A DNA stretch of 58,000 nucleotides from Adiantum capillus-veneris (GCA_014529385.2 CM043946.1:20952577-21010576), one strand, 5' to 3'; counted from the first letter of the stretch, positions 11,964 to 23,307 are shown. A program made the numbers and translations. The notes: generated by a model from the sequence alone, not told the origin.

Positions 11964-11984
11964 ATATTTTGCATACTTTAAGTT

Positions 11985-12290
11985 ATGCAGATTTTTGGTC
12001 GTATAATCCATTCATCTCACTATTCCCCTCTTCCTCTCTCTAATTTTGTGAACATCCTCAATTATGTTAATCAAGTGATAAAGATTATTTTAGCTGTAAC
12101 CAAGTGTAAACCCCCCCCCCCCCACCCCCCATATCCCTCTCTCCCTTTTTCTCTTTCTTTCTGTTTTCTTTTTTTAAATATAAAAATTTCATACAATATC
12201 CTTTAATTCTTTATTGAGACGAGGGAAACACCAAAATTTGGGGCGGGGGGAGAGTTTAAGCCAAAATTTAAAAGTTTATGCGCTACATTT
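11985..12290 (+). other. Transposase 3' flank with C-tract and G-rich block
   Basis: After the transposase stop there is a C-rich run at about 12111-12130 and a G-rich block at about 12239-12250. The same arrangement, with longer C and G runs, occurs in locus II at 33892-33909 and 34024-34056. No coding potential was recognised. Confidence 0.6.
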
Positions 12291-12617
12291 CCCCTCGAGA
12301 ATAAGCGCAGTATTATCAACGATAACAACAATTGAGGTAGTAAACGTGGTAATAATAGCGAAAATAATTGTGGTAATACTTTAAATACACAAAACAAACC
12401 CCGCCCTCCTCTCTCTTCCCTCTCCATATGAGTTTGGACCTTGTGTCTAACAAACACGATAAAAGAACGCGGTGAACAACTAGAGATTTTCATAGTGGAC
12501 AATGATGAATGTAGAGATTGGAGCAAGAGGAATCACCTAATAGAAACCTTAGCTCTTCAAAACTACATCAACCACATGAACTTGAGCTATTTAATGTTTT
12601 TAGCTGACACCAAAAGG

Positions 12618-12880
12618 AAGCAAGAAATAGTGATCGTGATGGTACACATGATAGTAGAAATAATCGTGGAAGTCGACACATGTGCAGAAGTTGGAGAAGA
12701 TATGATGATGGAGATCAGGGTAGACATCATCAACTTGAGATAAGATATGAAATACACGGAGAGCATGATAGAGACGATAGATATAGAAGGGATCATAGCC
12801 ACAAGGATACAGTAATTAAAGGACTCAAAGAGTATGATCTTTGCAGGGATATATTGGATGGATATACTAGCAGTAAATGA
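12618..12880 (+). CDS. Arg/Asp/His-rich ORF of the CACTA element (possible second protein)
   Basis: The frame containing 12680-12880 is open from about 12615 and encodes about 85 residues very rich in R, D, H, N and Y, with runs such as EHDRDDRYRRDHSHKD. The same frame is conserved at 34430-34688 in locus II. There, several codons differ but the charged composition and the C-terminal GYTSSK are kept, suggesting past selection on this frame. En/Spm elements encode a second DNA-binding protein besides the transposase, so this could be part of it, or an RS/RD-like region of a spliced gene. No start or splice sites were settled. Confidence 0.35.
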
Positions 12881-13500
12881 TGATAATGAATGTAGAGACT
12901 AAAGAAAGAGGAATCGAGATGCAAGATACCTTAGCTCTTCAAAAGTGTATTAACCACATCAACTTGATTTATTTGATATTTATGGATGCACGATTTTATG
13001 TAGCATGGAATACGTGATTTGTGTAGCTTGTGGGCTTTAGTGATCAAAAGAAAGGGATTATGCAGGTAACAAAAATTGTCACACGTATGATTTTTAATAC
13101 TATAGATGTTTTGAAGACAAATGAAGGGATATGGGTTAAGATTATGGTGTTGAGCATCCTGAGTACTTCATCAAAAGATTACTCACCAAAGTTTGCCCAA
13201 TAGCATCTCAAGCTATTGTTATAGCTAAAAGCTAGATTGTATATAAGTAGAAAATGATAGATGCTAGCTCTATAAAGTTACAACCATAAAAATCAAAGTT
13301 AGATCAATGTTTATTAATGTTCTTAAAGTGTTTTCTACTTGAAATGTAGTCTCTTGGAACATGTTCATTACACAATCTAACTAATATCGCTATGACAATA
13401 ACTTGAATACAAAATTATAATAGAAAAATTCACATGGCCGTGGCACAAACATGAATATCAAATTACCAAAGATAATTTCAGGTTTGTTATCTAGTTCTTG
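12881..13500 (+). repeat. CACTA 3' non-coding region shared with locus II
   Basis: AT-rich and non-coding, collinear with 34690-35252 and about 90% similar by eye. The locus II copy lacks about 45-60 bases found here near 13030-13085. Similarity stops just after TTTGTTATCT at about 13493. Confidence 0.75.
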
Positions 13501-14640
13501 AGTCATTTATGAAACTTCTATAGCGAATGACGTGGTGGTCAATCCAAGCTAAAATGCCACATTGAGTGGCCAAGGACTTCACTATTAGTAATGGAGAAAT
13601 GTTTTGTGCGTGCACCCATATTAGAGAAATCGTCTATATAATTCCTTCCATACTAACCAACCCCTCTATATGCAAACATTGTTGCAAAAGTCTAACTCCC
13701 TATCTTACATATCCTGATAATTTGTAAAAAATTTGGTGGCAACCCTTTGCATAAGGATCAATTTCAAACCAAAACATGTGCCACTTTAGGCAGATTCTCA
13801 TATAGGGTTTAAGGCAAAAGAAGTGAGAATTTTAAAAAAATCCTTCAATAGAATATCACAAAAAATATCAAAAATGAATGACTACAAGAAGATTAAAGCT
13901 CTATTAAAATAAAAGAACTATAAAAATCCATTGCTTATAGAGTCACCACCCAACTACTCAACTACAAAACAATTGATTCAAAGAGTAGTGAGTATCAATC
14001 TTCACTCTAATAGTTTGAATTTTTTTTGACAACAACAAATAAAAAATCAAATTGTTCCAATCTTTCATTTTTCATACAAACATGTCAAACTAAGGACACT
14101 TAGCACATATAATTGAGATGCTAAATAAAATTTATGGCAATGGTTGTTCAACAGACCAATATAGACTTATGAACTTCCTACTACCAATCTACCATTATTG
14201 CAACTTTTGAGACACACATCTAGATCCCCCCAATGTCTTAGGAGAACACAATGTCTTGTGTTCTCCCATCTTTGTGGTTGAGGAGGGCCAAATTAAATGT
14301 CAATCATCACTGTAATTAAATTAACTCACCTAAAAAGTGCCCTTCAAGAGAGATATTGCTTTTAACTAGCCTTTCCACAAGAAGGGAAATTTTTTGATAT
14401 ATCCCTTCAAAGGAAAATCCTTGAAAATTGTCAATTTCTCTAAAAGGTCAAAAATGGCATTCAAGGGCTCTACAATCTTAAAAACCAAACTGTAATTCCC
14501 AACTGCAATAAATGTTTCATTTTAACTATGCTCTTAAGGCAAAAGTACTTAAAACTCTCAAGGTTTTGTCATTTAAACAGTGGAGCATCCCATTTCTAAA
14601 AATACTTAAACATTCTTACACAAAATTTAGGCAAGAAAAG
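13500..14640. other. No gene seen
   Basis: AT-rich sequence with no long frame on either strand and no recognised transposon domain. A segment at about 14505-14640 recurs in diverged form at about 14815-14970 (TTTCATTT...CTCTTAAGGC, then AAATATTCATATATATA). The (TA)n repeats that follow are therefore part of a duplicated ~310 bp unit. Confidence 0.5.
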
Positions 14641-14645
14641 AAATA

Positions 14646-14708
<63 letters not shown>

Positions 14709-15175
14709 GTTTCTATCTTTTAAATCAGTTTCATTTCACACATAAATATTTTATAGAATTTAATTTTTCACAATTGTATGTACATATCGATAATGCGAAA
14801 GGACTCTATATATCGATAATTCCCAATTGCTATACATGTTTCATTTCAACTGAGCTCTTAAGGCCTTTTGTACTTAAAATTCTCAAGATTTTGTCGTTTA
14901 AACACTTGGCCATCGCATTTTTATTAATACTTATTTATGCTCAAACAAAATTTAGCCAAGAAAAGAAATATTCATATATATATATATATATATTAATTAT
15001 TATTATTGAATGAGGGATATATGTATATATATATAATTTATTTATTGTTATTATTATTATTATTATTGAATGATATATATATATATATATATATATTTCT
15101 TTGTCTTTTAAATCAGTTTCATGTCACACACAAATATTTTATAGAATTTAGGTTTTCACAATTGTATGTACAAAT
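14505..15175 (+). repeat. Diverged tandem repeat (~310 bp) carrying (TA)n microsatellites
   Basis: The unit TTTCATTTTAAC...CTTAAGGC...AAAAGAAATATTCATATATA occurs at about 14513-14680 and again at about 14840-14998. A related tail, TTTAAATCAGTTTCAT...TATAGAATTTA, occurs at about 14718-14762 and 15108-15150. (TA)n tracts occupy about 14647-14708, 14976-14994 and 15073-15097, with (TTA)n near 15045-15067. Open frames here (Ile/Tyr repeats) are artefacts. Confidence 0.75.
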
Positions 15176-15230
15176 TTATAAGGCAAAAAACATGGGAATA
15201 GGTGAGCGTACATTTATACTTCCGATTGGT

Positions 15231-15360
15231 ATGGCTAGAATATCCTCAATAATAAAAATGTCTAATCCACAATACTCAACCCCCCCCCCCTATGGCTAAA
15301 ATATCCTCAATAATAAAAATGTCTAATCCACAATACTCAAACACCCCCCCCCCCCCCCCT
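15231..15360 (+). repeat. Two copies of a ~60-bp unit ending in poly-C
   Basis: The segment TATGGCTAGAATATCCTCAA through ATACTCAA plus a C-run is present twice in tandem (about 15229-15290 and 15291-15359). The first copy ends in a C10 run and the second in a C16 run, then CT-rich sequence. It is a short-range duplication with unstable homopolymers. Confidence 0.85.
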
Positions 15361-17285
15361 CTCCCTTATACGTACCACCCTCCTCCCTCCCCCCTCCATT
15401 ATACATATGGTGTAACCATGAGATAATAGGGGGAAACCTTTTATTGTATAAGCATATGTGCTATCTTGAAGAACGTGAGGGTTTAAGTGGTAAGACTTGC
15501 CTTCATAAGACTTGTCCATATCCATGTTCATGTAATAAAATACTTGCATCATTGGAGTGTGAGATGTATAACTACCAACACAAATTTTCCATGCTGCATA
15601 GATAGCTTGTTTTTGCCATCGGTGGCTACTTCCAAATTCTTGCATTTTGTTGAAGTTTTTTAATATTCTAGTAGTGAAGTGTAGATGAAAACAATTCTCC
15701 AAAACATAAAAACAATTTACAAGTTTTTACAAGTCCCTTTGAAACCCACCGATAAAAGTGATTGGCATGACTAGTCTTCCTAGGTTAAGGGATTTTGTCA
15801 TTTATTTGAATTTCTTGGAAAATTGGTCAGCGCTAGCATTGTTTTGGGAGTTGTATTGTCTTAATACTCTCCTTGGATCAATGATGTTTGCCATGATATG
15901 ATCGTGTGTACACAATAAAACTATACAGGCAAATAACTATAATCTTATTACATTAATTACCAATTAGTATTCTCCATGTGTTCACTAGTGTACAAGAGCA
16001 TGCACACGGAGAGAGAGAGAGAGGGGATTGTGCACAAGTATCGAGGGAGTCACAAATATTGTGCATATAGAATTGTGCATATGGGTGTTTAAAGTTTAGT
16101 AAAACTTACAAAGATAGATTTTAGAGAGAGAGAGCGAGAGACATCGTCCAAGAATTGTTTCTTATTTGTAGAGGAAGAGAGACAAAGAGAGAGGGAAGAG
16201 ACATTGTAGGGGATGCATTGGTCTAAAATGGCAAGCCCAAGGTGATGTTTTTTTAAAAAGTCAACCCCCAATTTATCACTTGCATGCATTAGTTGCACAT
16301 CCATCATAATGACATAACTTTGAAAGGCTCTAGGGAAATGTAGGTTATCAAGTGGACTAGGGTCATTCTCTCTCTGAGAATGTCATTGTAAGATAAATGA
16401 ATATAGGCACCCCCAATGTATCATTTTCATGCAATGCACATCCAGCATCCTAACATGACCTTCAAAATCCTCAAGGCAATGTAGATTATCAGGTGAAACC
16501 TCCATCACAACATTTGGAACAAGAGCGGATCTGAGAACTTATTAATATCAAAGGTGCACTAGAAGGAAGGGCAAAGAGGTGTAAGATCAACCGAAAAGTA
16601 ACAAGGAACTGTCACACCTATTTCATGTTAGGGCAAAGCATGGAAGAATATAATTTTGTTAAATAATGTCCAAAATCAACAAGCTTCTATCCTCTACAAG
16701 GTACTATCACATCCATTTCCTATATACGACGAGGCATGTAAGAGTAATTTTGTTGAATATGTTCAAATCAACAAGCTTCTATCCCTTATGCTCAACTCCT
16801 AGCTATGTAAATGAGAAGTTAAAAGAGGAGGTTATGGTCAAAGACGTGAGCACAAAACAAAGTTCCTAAGAGTGGTGAACAAGCTCTCATCTTAAGGAGC
16901 AGTTTAGTTCAAGCCTATGTGGATGGATTAGTGAAGATGTGAAACAAGCAATTTAGTCCAAGCCTATGTAGATGGAGTAGTGAAGACGTGAAACAAAGTT
17001 CTCGCGTGGTGGACAAGCTCTCATCTTAAAAGGAGCAATTTAGTCCAAGCTGATGGAGTAGCGAACCTGTATGCTAGTGGTATGTAAGAGATTGGAGCTC
17101 AAATTTCAATCAAAAATTTTGACCAAATTTGATATGAATCGAGGATGGCCAATCACAAAAACGCGAAGTGTCATGGTCATCTTCGGTTCATATGTTGGTT
17201 TCTATTTGTGGTAGTGAAATCTTGGTGATTGTTTTTATTTTTGGTAGTGAATGTTTGCTAGATTATTTTTGTCAAAGGAAGAGTC
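15361..17285. other. No gene seen; scattered GA-rich patches
   Basis: AT-rich non-coding sequence. Short GA runs occur near 16010-16022 and 16120-16140. Segments around 16880-16925 and 16960-17045 share a phrase (GTGGACAAGCTCTCATCTTAA and AGTCCAAGCCTATGTAGATGG-like), a local degenerate repeat. No transposon protein domain or credible host exon was seen on either strand. Confidence 0.5.
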
Positions 17286-17289
17286 CTCG

Positions 17290-17990
17290 ATTTGATGTGG
17301 ATCATTGTGCATGCAAAACATGCACATGAGAGATGGCATTGTGCATTAGTACATGGAGACATGTTCATTATTCATATCCTATGTTTCTAAGGGGATCATG
17401 GTTAGCAAGTAATAGCTCTCTCAATTTGATGTGGATCATTGTGCACAACATGAACATGAAAGATGGCATTGTGCGTTTAGTACGATTTGATCATTGTGCA
17501 CCACATGAACATGAGAAATGGTATCCTACATTAGTACAAGATCATAACGGTGCTTGTTCGATCGTTTTTCAATTTGATGTGCATCATTGTGCACAACATG
17601 AACATGAACATGAAAGATGGCATTGTGTTTAGTACGATTTGATCTGGATCATTGTGCACCACATGAACATGACAGATGGTATCCTACAGTAGTACAAGAT
17701 CATAATGGTGCTTGTTGGATTGTTTTTGTCAGGAGACATGAATTCATTATGCATATCCTATGTTTAAAGGAGGATCATGGTTAGAGTAAGGCAAAGAGGC
17801 TGTGGATCACTATGCACAACATGAACATGAGAGACCGTATCGTGCATTAGTACAAGATCATAATCATGCTTGTTGGATATCCTATGTTTCTATGAGGATC
17901 ATGGCTACAGCAAGGCAAACAATCTTCCCAATTTGATGTGGATCATTGTGCAAACATGCACATGAGAGATGGCATTGTGCAAAATCATAA
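17290..17990 (+). repeat. Irregular tandem repeat built on GATCATTGTGCA...ACATG
   Basis: A phrase of the form GATGTGGATCATTGTGCACAACATGAACATGAGAGATGGCAT recurs at about 17297, 17432, 17486, 17579, 17644, 17800 and 17938, with spacing of about 55 to 155 bases. A second shared phrase, TAGTACAAGATCATAA...GCTTGTT, occurs between several copies. It is a diverged minisatellite-like array of mixed unit length. The phrase GGCATTGTGCATAAATA reappears after the (GA)n run near 19380. Confidence 0.8.
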
Positions 17991-18530
17991 TCTTATGTCA
18001 AAAGTGCACAGTTAAGAACTAGAATAAAATCATGTGTACATGGTGCAACGATATTTCTAGATATTGCAATATAACAGAAATCGTACTACCAATTAACAAT
18101 TAGATTAGTATAAGTAATCGTACACATGATGCAACTATTTTGCTATATAACAGTAATCGTACTACCAATTAACAATTAGATTAGTGTAAATAACAATATT
18201 CGTAGTAATATGACAATCACCAATTAGTATTCTACACATCTGTTAAATTAGTCTACAAGATGGGAACTCCAAGATAGGAACATAGGACATAAGGACATAG
18301 GAACAAGTTTTTGAAGAGGCAAAACCATAAGATTTAATAGAGAGTGAGGAGAAAATTTTCACAGCGTAATAAGGAGAGGGGGGAGGGGGGGACATAGAGA
18401 GAGATAAAGGTGTCGCATTCGGACTGTATAACCAAAATTAGTCGCATTTTGACTGCATAACCAAAATTAGTGAGTGCTACATATTATTCGCTACGCAAGC
18501 TGAACTGTACATCTATTTAGCAGCTATATA
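17991..18530. other. No gene seen; 3' flank of the Em-like gene
   Basis: Non-coding AT-rich sequence with a local repeat (ACCAATTAACAATTAGATTAGT at about 18090 and 18165). The part next to 18536 should contain the 3' UTR of the minus-strand Em-like gene, but no polyadenylation signal can be assigned with confidence. Confidence 0.5.
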
Positions 18531-18535
18531 TCTGC

Positions 18536-18929
18536 TTATTTGGTCCTGAATTTGAACTCGTCGATATCCACGCCTTTGGCTTGGGCCGCTTCCCCGCCGG
18601 ACATGTTGTCGGTAGCTAGGCCACCCTTGCGACCCATCTCCTGGTAGCCCTCCCGGCCCATCTGCTGGGCGCGTGCCTGGCCGCCCTTGCTCCCCATCTC
18701 CTGGTATCCCTCGTGGCCCAGCTGCTCCGCCCGCGCTTGCCCACCCTTGCGCCCTCCCTCCACGATGCGTTGCTACAAAAACACACATCAACCAAGCCTT
18801 CATTCACTCAATCACATAGCACAGGATGAAAACCAACTTGAGATGATCTCACATGCATTTGTACAGCTGCAACAAACCTCCTCTCTTCAGAAAGGAGAGA
18901 GTTACCTGTGCCTCTTCAGAAAGCGACAT
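18536..18929 (-). CDS. Em-like (LEA group 1, LEA_5/KGG-repeat) protein, two exons
   Basis: Exon 1 is 18906-18929 and encodes MSLSEEAQ. A 133-bp intron (18773-18905, GT...AG on the minus strand) separates it from exon 2 (18536-18772). Spliced, this gives an 86-residue, very hydrophilic, Gly/Gln/Arg-rich protein ending KFRTK-stop. It contains repeats of the form [22 protein letters not shown], characteristic of Em proteins. These are unstructured, water-binding proteins that accumulate in seeds, spores and drying tissue and protect cell contents during desiccation. The usual seed-plant N-terminal block (GETVVPGGTGG) is missing; exon 1 is only eight codons. The start was chosen for the clean splice and the good upstream promoter. 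The gene is GC-rich compared with its surroundings and has no stops, so it looks functional and host-derived. Family assignment is strong; expression is inferred. Confidence 0.93.
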
Positions 18930-19072
18930 CTTAACGATCGTGTCTTTCCGCGGATTAAGTCTACGCAGCTACAGCCAGTGCTGGCGCTCCTTTCTCGGCG
19001 TTGTTGTGTGATAAGTGTATATTGTGTAGATGTGCTCTAGCCAATTCGACAATTGCAGAGGCGGGCTTCCTC

Positions 19073-19167
19073 CTTTTATAATACAAGCGAGCAAGTACGC
19101 AGCGCTGCGTCTGGTGGCACGTGGAGCCTACGTAGTTTTACCAGCGCGAAGGTTGAAATGGCACGTC
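19073..19167 (-). promoter_or_regulatory. Em-like gene promoter: TATA box and ABRE/G-box motifs
   Basis: On the minus strand a TATAAAAG box (19073-19080) lies about 145 bases upstream of the start codon, implying a 5' UTR of a little over 100 bases. Upstream of it are TACGTA (19129-19134), a perfect G-box CACGTG (19118-19123) about 38 bases from the TATA box, and a further ACGTG core (19162-19167). Clustered ACGT-core elements close to TATA are the known abscisic-acid response arrangement of Em genes, bound by ABI5-type bZIP factors. Confidence 0.8.
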
Positions 19168-19322
19168 CCCACCTTGCTCATTTAACTCCTTCTGTAAACG
19201 TGTCCATAAGACGAAGATTCACTGGAATCTATGACGATTCTAGGCAATATAATAACGAAGTTACCAGTATGAGTATTATGGATAATTTTGAACTCATAGG
19301 AACAAACCTCGTATATTTATCC

Positions 19323-19325
<3 letters not shown>

Positions 19326-19378
<53 letters not shown>
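19326..19378 (+). repeat. (GA)n microsatellite upstream of the Em-like promoter
   Basis: An uninterrupted GA run of about 53 bases, directly followed by GGTGGCATTGTGCATAAATA. This phrase also belongs to the repeat family at 17290-17990. It is about 250 bases upstream of the TATA box of the Em-like gene. Confidence 0.95.
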
Positions 19379-19379
<1 letters not shown>

Positions 19380-19380
<1 letters not shown>

Positions 19381-20290
19381 GGCATTGTGCATAAATATAG
19401 TACAAGATAATTGTGTGTACATAGTGCATAATACAATAAAATCGTGTGTGCATAGTGGAACTATGTGGTTAAATAACAATAATCCTATAGTATGTACACA
19501 ATGCGTGTTCCTAGTACAATATAACCGTGTGTGCATAGTGGAACTGTTGCTAAACAACAATAATCCTATTAAATATAACAATATTAAACAATTAGAAAAT
19601 GGTTAAGTAATAATAATCCTACTATTCTAATAACTAACAACTACTATTCTACACATCTGCTAGCTAGTGTACAAGACTACACACCATACTATATATACCA
19701 TTAGGAACAATCGGACAAAGATACCTTTATATGCACCTACTCGTTAAGGTGGATTTGTGGGTGCTTAGACACACACGACGTTACATACCCAAAGTGGAAT
19801 CTAATTTAATCTCTGGATACATTTGGTTGTGTCTCTTGTAAGTGTAAGCTAGGAGCTCTATTTAAAGAGAGGATGGTCACTGAACAAATTAGAATGGTTA
19901 CGTCCACTGTGCCTCGTTGATCTATATACTCTTTCAATTACTACATGGTTTCAAAAATACTACATCTATATACTCTTGGGGGGGGGGGTCCCACTTTTAA
20001 AGTTACCTATAGCACGTGCATTCAAGAGGTATTTTTTAAACCCCTCTACACACACACTTCATCAGAATTAAAAGACCCCTCTTCCTTTATAAACCTGTAA
20101 CTTCTTTTCAATTTCCCAATTTCAAACCCCTCTTGTACATGTAGCTCTTTGGTATATAAAAAACCTCTCTGGGTGAACTCACGTGCTACACTTACATTTT
20201 GAGTTGAACCCCCCGAGTGATGCTCCCCACCTCACATGTCACCTACTCAAGTCTCAACTATCGGTGCCTCCTTCCCACCATGGAAGAATC
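19380..20290. other. No gene seen between the two promoter copies
   Basis: AT-rich, with a diverged short repeat (GTGTGCATAGTGGAACT... then AACAATAATCCTA) near 19445, 19530 and 19600. A G10 run lies at 19979-19988 and pyrimidine-rich patches at 20030-20130. No exon or transposon domain was recognised. Confidence 0.5.
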
Positions 20291-20377
20291 CCTCCTTTTA
20301 TAATACAAGCGAGCGAGCACCCAGCGCTGCGTCTAGTAGCACAAGGAGCCTATGTAGTTCTAGCAACGTGAAGGTTA
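20291..20377 (-). promoter_or_regulatory. Orphan duplicate of the Em-like promoter, ABRE lost
   Basis: This ~87-base block matches 19069-19156 with roughly a dozen differences. It keeps the TATAAAAG box (20295-20302) and the AATACAAGCGAGC and CAGCGCTGCGTCT phrases. The base-perfect G-box CACGTG of the gene promoter is CACAAG here (20340-20345), and no Em coding sequence lies downstream (to the left). A (GA)n run sits just upstream, as in the first copy but closer. It is a relic promoter duplication and probably not ABA-responsive. Confidence 0.75.
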
Positions 20378-20379
20378 GG

Positions 20380-20380
<1 letters not shown>

Positions 20381-20444
<64 letters not shown>
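20381..20444 (+). repeat. (GA)n microsatellite
   Basis: An uninterrupted GA run of about 64 bases, continuing as degenerate GA-rich sequence to about 20575. Confidence 0.95.
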
Positions 20445-20446
<2 letters not shown>

Positions 20447-20935
20447 CACTCATTGTCTGGAAGAGGGAGAAGTAGAGAGAGTGCATTCAAGTGGAAAGTG
20501 AGAGTGAGAGAGGTAGTCATGAGGTTGCATTCAAACTGAGAGGGAGAGAGTGAATCACGATCAAACGGTGAGAGGTGCTCTCCCGCTCAGTTTAATTTCG
20601 CTTGCAGATTTTGAGTGCCACCACAAAGGCAGACACTGAAGCCGTGACTACCGTCAAACCTCAAAAGTGATAGCACGATGACAATACCAAATCGAAGGTT
20701 TCTCTTTCTCTAGCTATTCACGCACTTCGAGCACTTTTGCTTTCATATAGCCACTCATAGCAAACTTTTATTCGAGCTTGTAATTTATAATAATATTGAA
20801 GCTTTCTTAAATTTAACCCTCGAGGGTCGTGAGAATCCCTCTAGGTGTTGCCATCAAGTTTTGACTTTTGACGCAACAATTCTGAGCTAAGTTTTCTCTC
20901 TCTTGCGGCTACAATCTCAACCGAAGGCATGTATG

Positions 20936-22120
20936 GCTGAAGGGTGGATCATGCAAAGCATTTGTTTACATCTCAGAGTATTTGGCACAAGCTGGTCCTT
21001 CAATTCCTTGCATGTGATCAGACGAGGAAGATGCAAGGATGACTTCACACTTGCCAGGTGGAAAGGAAAAATTACTTAACATAGATATGAATCCATCCCG
21101 AGTGGTCAATAACTTTTGTGTTCTCAATGCAAATATTATGACCAAGTGGCTGGACTTGTGGACAGTGGTAAAGGCAAGGCGTTTGCAAGAGAGAGAAGCA
21201 TGGAAACAAGCACATGGAGGAAGGAGGGCACCCCCAGTGCCTAGACACCTTGCATGTTTCCTAGATCTCATTACTGCGGTGTGGATTCTTGAGAGAATGA
21301 CCGAAGCAAAAGCGCACCGAGAACATATCACCAACAAAGAATGGGATTAAGCACGAGGTTCCGTACCAAAGGTAGAGTACTCATATACCTAAACCATATT
21401 GTAAATCTGTTTTCTTGATTTTATCTTTGTATTTGATAAAGGATGTTCTCCTATTTTGTAGTGCCTTTTCTTTAACCCCTATGTGGTCAAAGGGTCATCA
21501 CTTTTGTATGCGCCACATTGACAAGTGTAGAACCACCATGGATTGTGCCATCATGGGAACTTTGACACAGACGGTGATGAAGCCACGTACTATGGAACTA
21601 TTGAAAGGATACTAAAGATTAATTTTTAATTTTTTTCATACCTTCATCTTCGAGTCCAGTTGGTTTGCAAATGTGTCTAGGACATGAGAATGTCCTCTAC
21701 ATGGTGGACTCTAGCGTGCATCACACAGGGAGGTATGAGAATTTAGTTTTACCGTGCAATTGTAAGTAGGTGAGTGACAACTAACTTTTCTATTTGTATT
21801 TTCTTGTAGCATTAATTGTACCAGTGTTACTCACTTTGAGATTCTCTTCTATAGGTCATCTATATTCCAAAAATCCACCAAACAAAACTTTGGTTTGTAC
21901 TTCTTGTAATACCTCGAGGAAGAACCATTTTTTCCACTAATGAGTGGAGAGCATCTTCGACCCTCTTCCACATCCAACATTGGATGAGGTGGAGACAGAG
22001 GAGAGGGAGGTCGATGAATCAAGTTCGCTGGCGGAAAGTCTTAGTGGGGATGATTGTCATGATGATGAAGATGATAAGATGAAGGATGACAAATTTGAAG
22101 ATGATGAAGCCAACGCTATG
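20936..22120 (+). repeat. CACTA tail array, unit 1 (1185 bp)
   Basis: The unit starts GCTGAAGGGTGG and ends ...GATGAAGCCAACGCTATG. It carries the AEGWIMQSICLHLR block, the FCVLNA...RRLQEREAWKQAHGG block (21039-21350), the HIDKCRTTMDC block, a DUF4216-like YYGTIER remnant and the acidic EVETEEREVDE tail (21944-22110). Introns are still present between blocks, so amplification happened at DNA level. A one-base change near 21941 shifts the frame before the acidic tail compared with locus I. Confidence 0.9.
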
Positions 22121-23307
22121 GCTGAAGGGTGGATCATGCTAAGCATTTGTTTACATCTCAGACTATTTGGCACAAGCTGGCCGTCCTTCAATGCCTTGCA
22201 TGTGATCAGACGAGGAAGATGCAAGGATGACTTCACACTTGCCAGGTGGAAAGGAAAAATTACTTAACATAGATATGAATCCATCCCGAGTGGTCAATAA
22301 CTTTGTGTTCTCAATGCAAAGATTATGACCAAGTGGGTGGACTTGTGGACAATGGCAAAGGCAAGGCGTTTGCAAGAGAGAGAAGCATGGAAACAAGCAC
22401 ATGGGGGAAGGAGGGCACCCCCAGTGCCTAGACACCTTGCATGTTTCCTAGATCTCATTAGTGCGGTGTGGATTCTTGAGAGAATGACCGAAGAAAAAGC
22501 GCACCGAGAAGATATCACCAACAAAGAATGGGATTAAGCACGAGGTTCCGTACCAAAGGTAGAGTACTCATATACCTAAACCATATTGTAAATCTATTTT
22601 CTTGATTTTATCTTTGTATTTGATAAAGGATGTTCTCCTATTTTGTAGTGCCTTTTCTTTAACCCCTATGTGGTCAAAGGGTTGTCACTTTTGTATGCGC
22701 CACATTGACAAGTGTAGAACCACCATGGATTGTGCCATCATGGGAACTTTGACACAGACGGTGATGAAGCCAGGTACTATGGAACTATTGAAAGGATACT
22801 AAAGATTAATTTTTAATTTTTTTCATACCTTCATCTTCTAATACAGGTGGTTTGCAAATGTATCTAGGACATGAGAATGTCCTCTACATGGTGGACTCTA
22901 GCGTGCATCACACAGGGAGGTACGACAATTTAGGTTTACCGTGCAATTGTAAGCAGGTGAGTGATAGCTACCTTTTCTATTTGTATTTTCTTGTAGCATT
23001 AATTATACCAATGTTACTCACTTTGAGATTCTCTTCTATAGGTCATCTATATCCCAAAAATCCACCAAACAAAACTTTGGTTTGTACTTCTTGTGATACC
23101 TCGAGGAAGAACCATTTTTTCTACTAATTAGTGGAGAGAAGCTTCGCCCCTCTTCCACCTCCAACATTGGATGAGGTGGAGACAGAGGAGAGGGAGGTCG
23201 ATGAATCAAGTCCGGTGGCGGTAAGTCTTAGCAGGGATGATTGTCATGGTGATGAAGATAATGAGATGAAGGATGACAAATTTGAAGATGATGAAGCCAA
23301 CACTATA
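22121..23307 (+). repeat. CACTA tail array, unit 2 (1187 bp)
   Basis: Same block order as unit 1. The joint with unit 1 is in frame for the acidic tail and the next unit's first exon (DDEANAMAEGWIM, 22100-22135). The first exon has a 3-base insertion (SWPSFN) relative to other units. One base is missing in the FCVLNA region (CTTTGTG for CTTTTGTG, near 22300), which breaks that frame. Confidence 0.9.

Larger units (their letters stand above)
7612..13495 (+). mobile_element. CACTA (En/Spm-type) transposon locus I
   Basis: This segment holds a TNP2-type transposase gene (8032-11963) followed by about 1.5 kb that is repeated, nearly collinear, at the end of CACTA locus II (11985-13495 resembles 33767-35250). 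The shared block ends near 13495 / 35252, a good candidate for the element's right edge. I could not find convincing CACTA terminal inverted repeats. An imperfect inverted similarity between about 7660-7720 and 12295-12380 (ATTATCG-type motifs) may be subterminal repeats. Left boundary is uncertain. Confidence 0.65.

Noticed and set aside
17290-17990. CRISPR-like array
   Set aside because: Repeats are diverged, spacing is irregular, there are no unique spacers of constant size, and the context is a plant genome.
18536-18772. Bacterial origin of the KGG-repeat protein
   Set aside because: The repeat also exists in bacteria, but the intron, plant-type ABRE/TATA promoter and Em-type sequence identify a plant gene.
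18513-18807. Alternative minus-strand frames over the Em-like gene (96 and 63 codons)
   Set aside because: They are GC-rich shadow frames; only the frame with a correct splice junction gives the Em repeat pattern.
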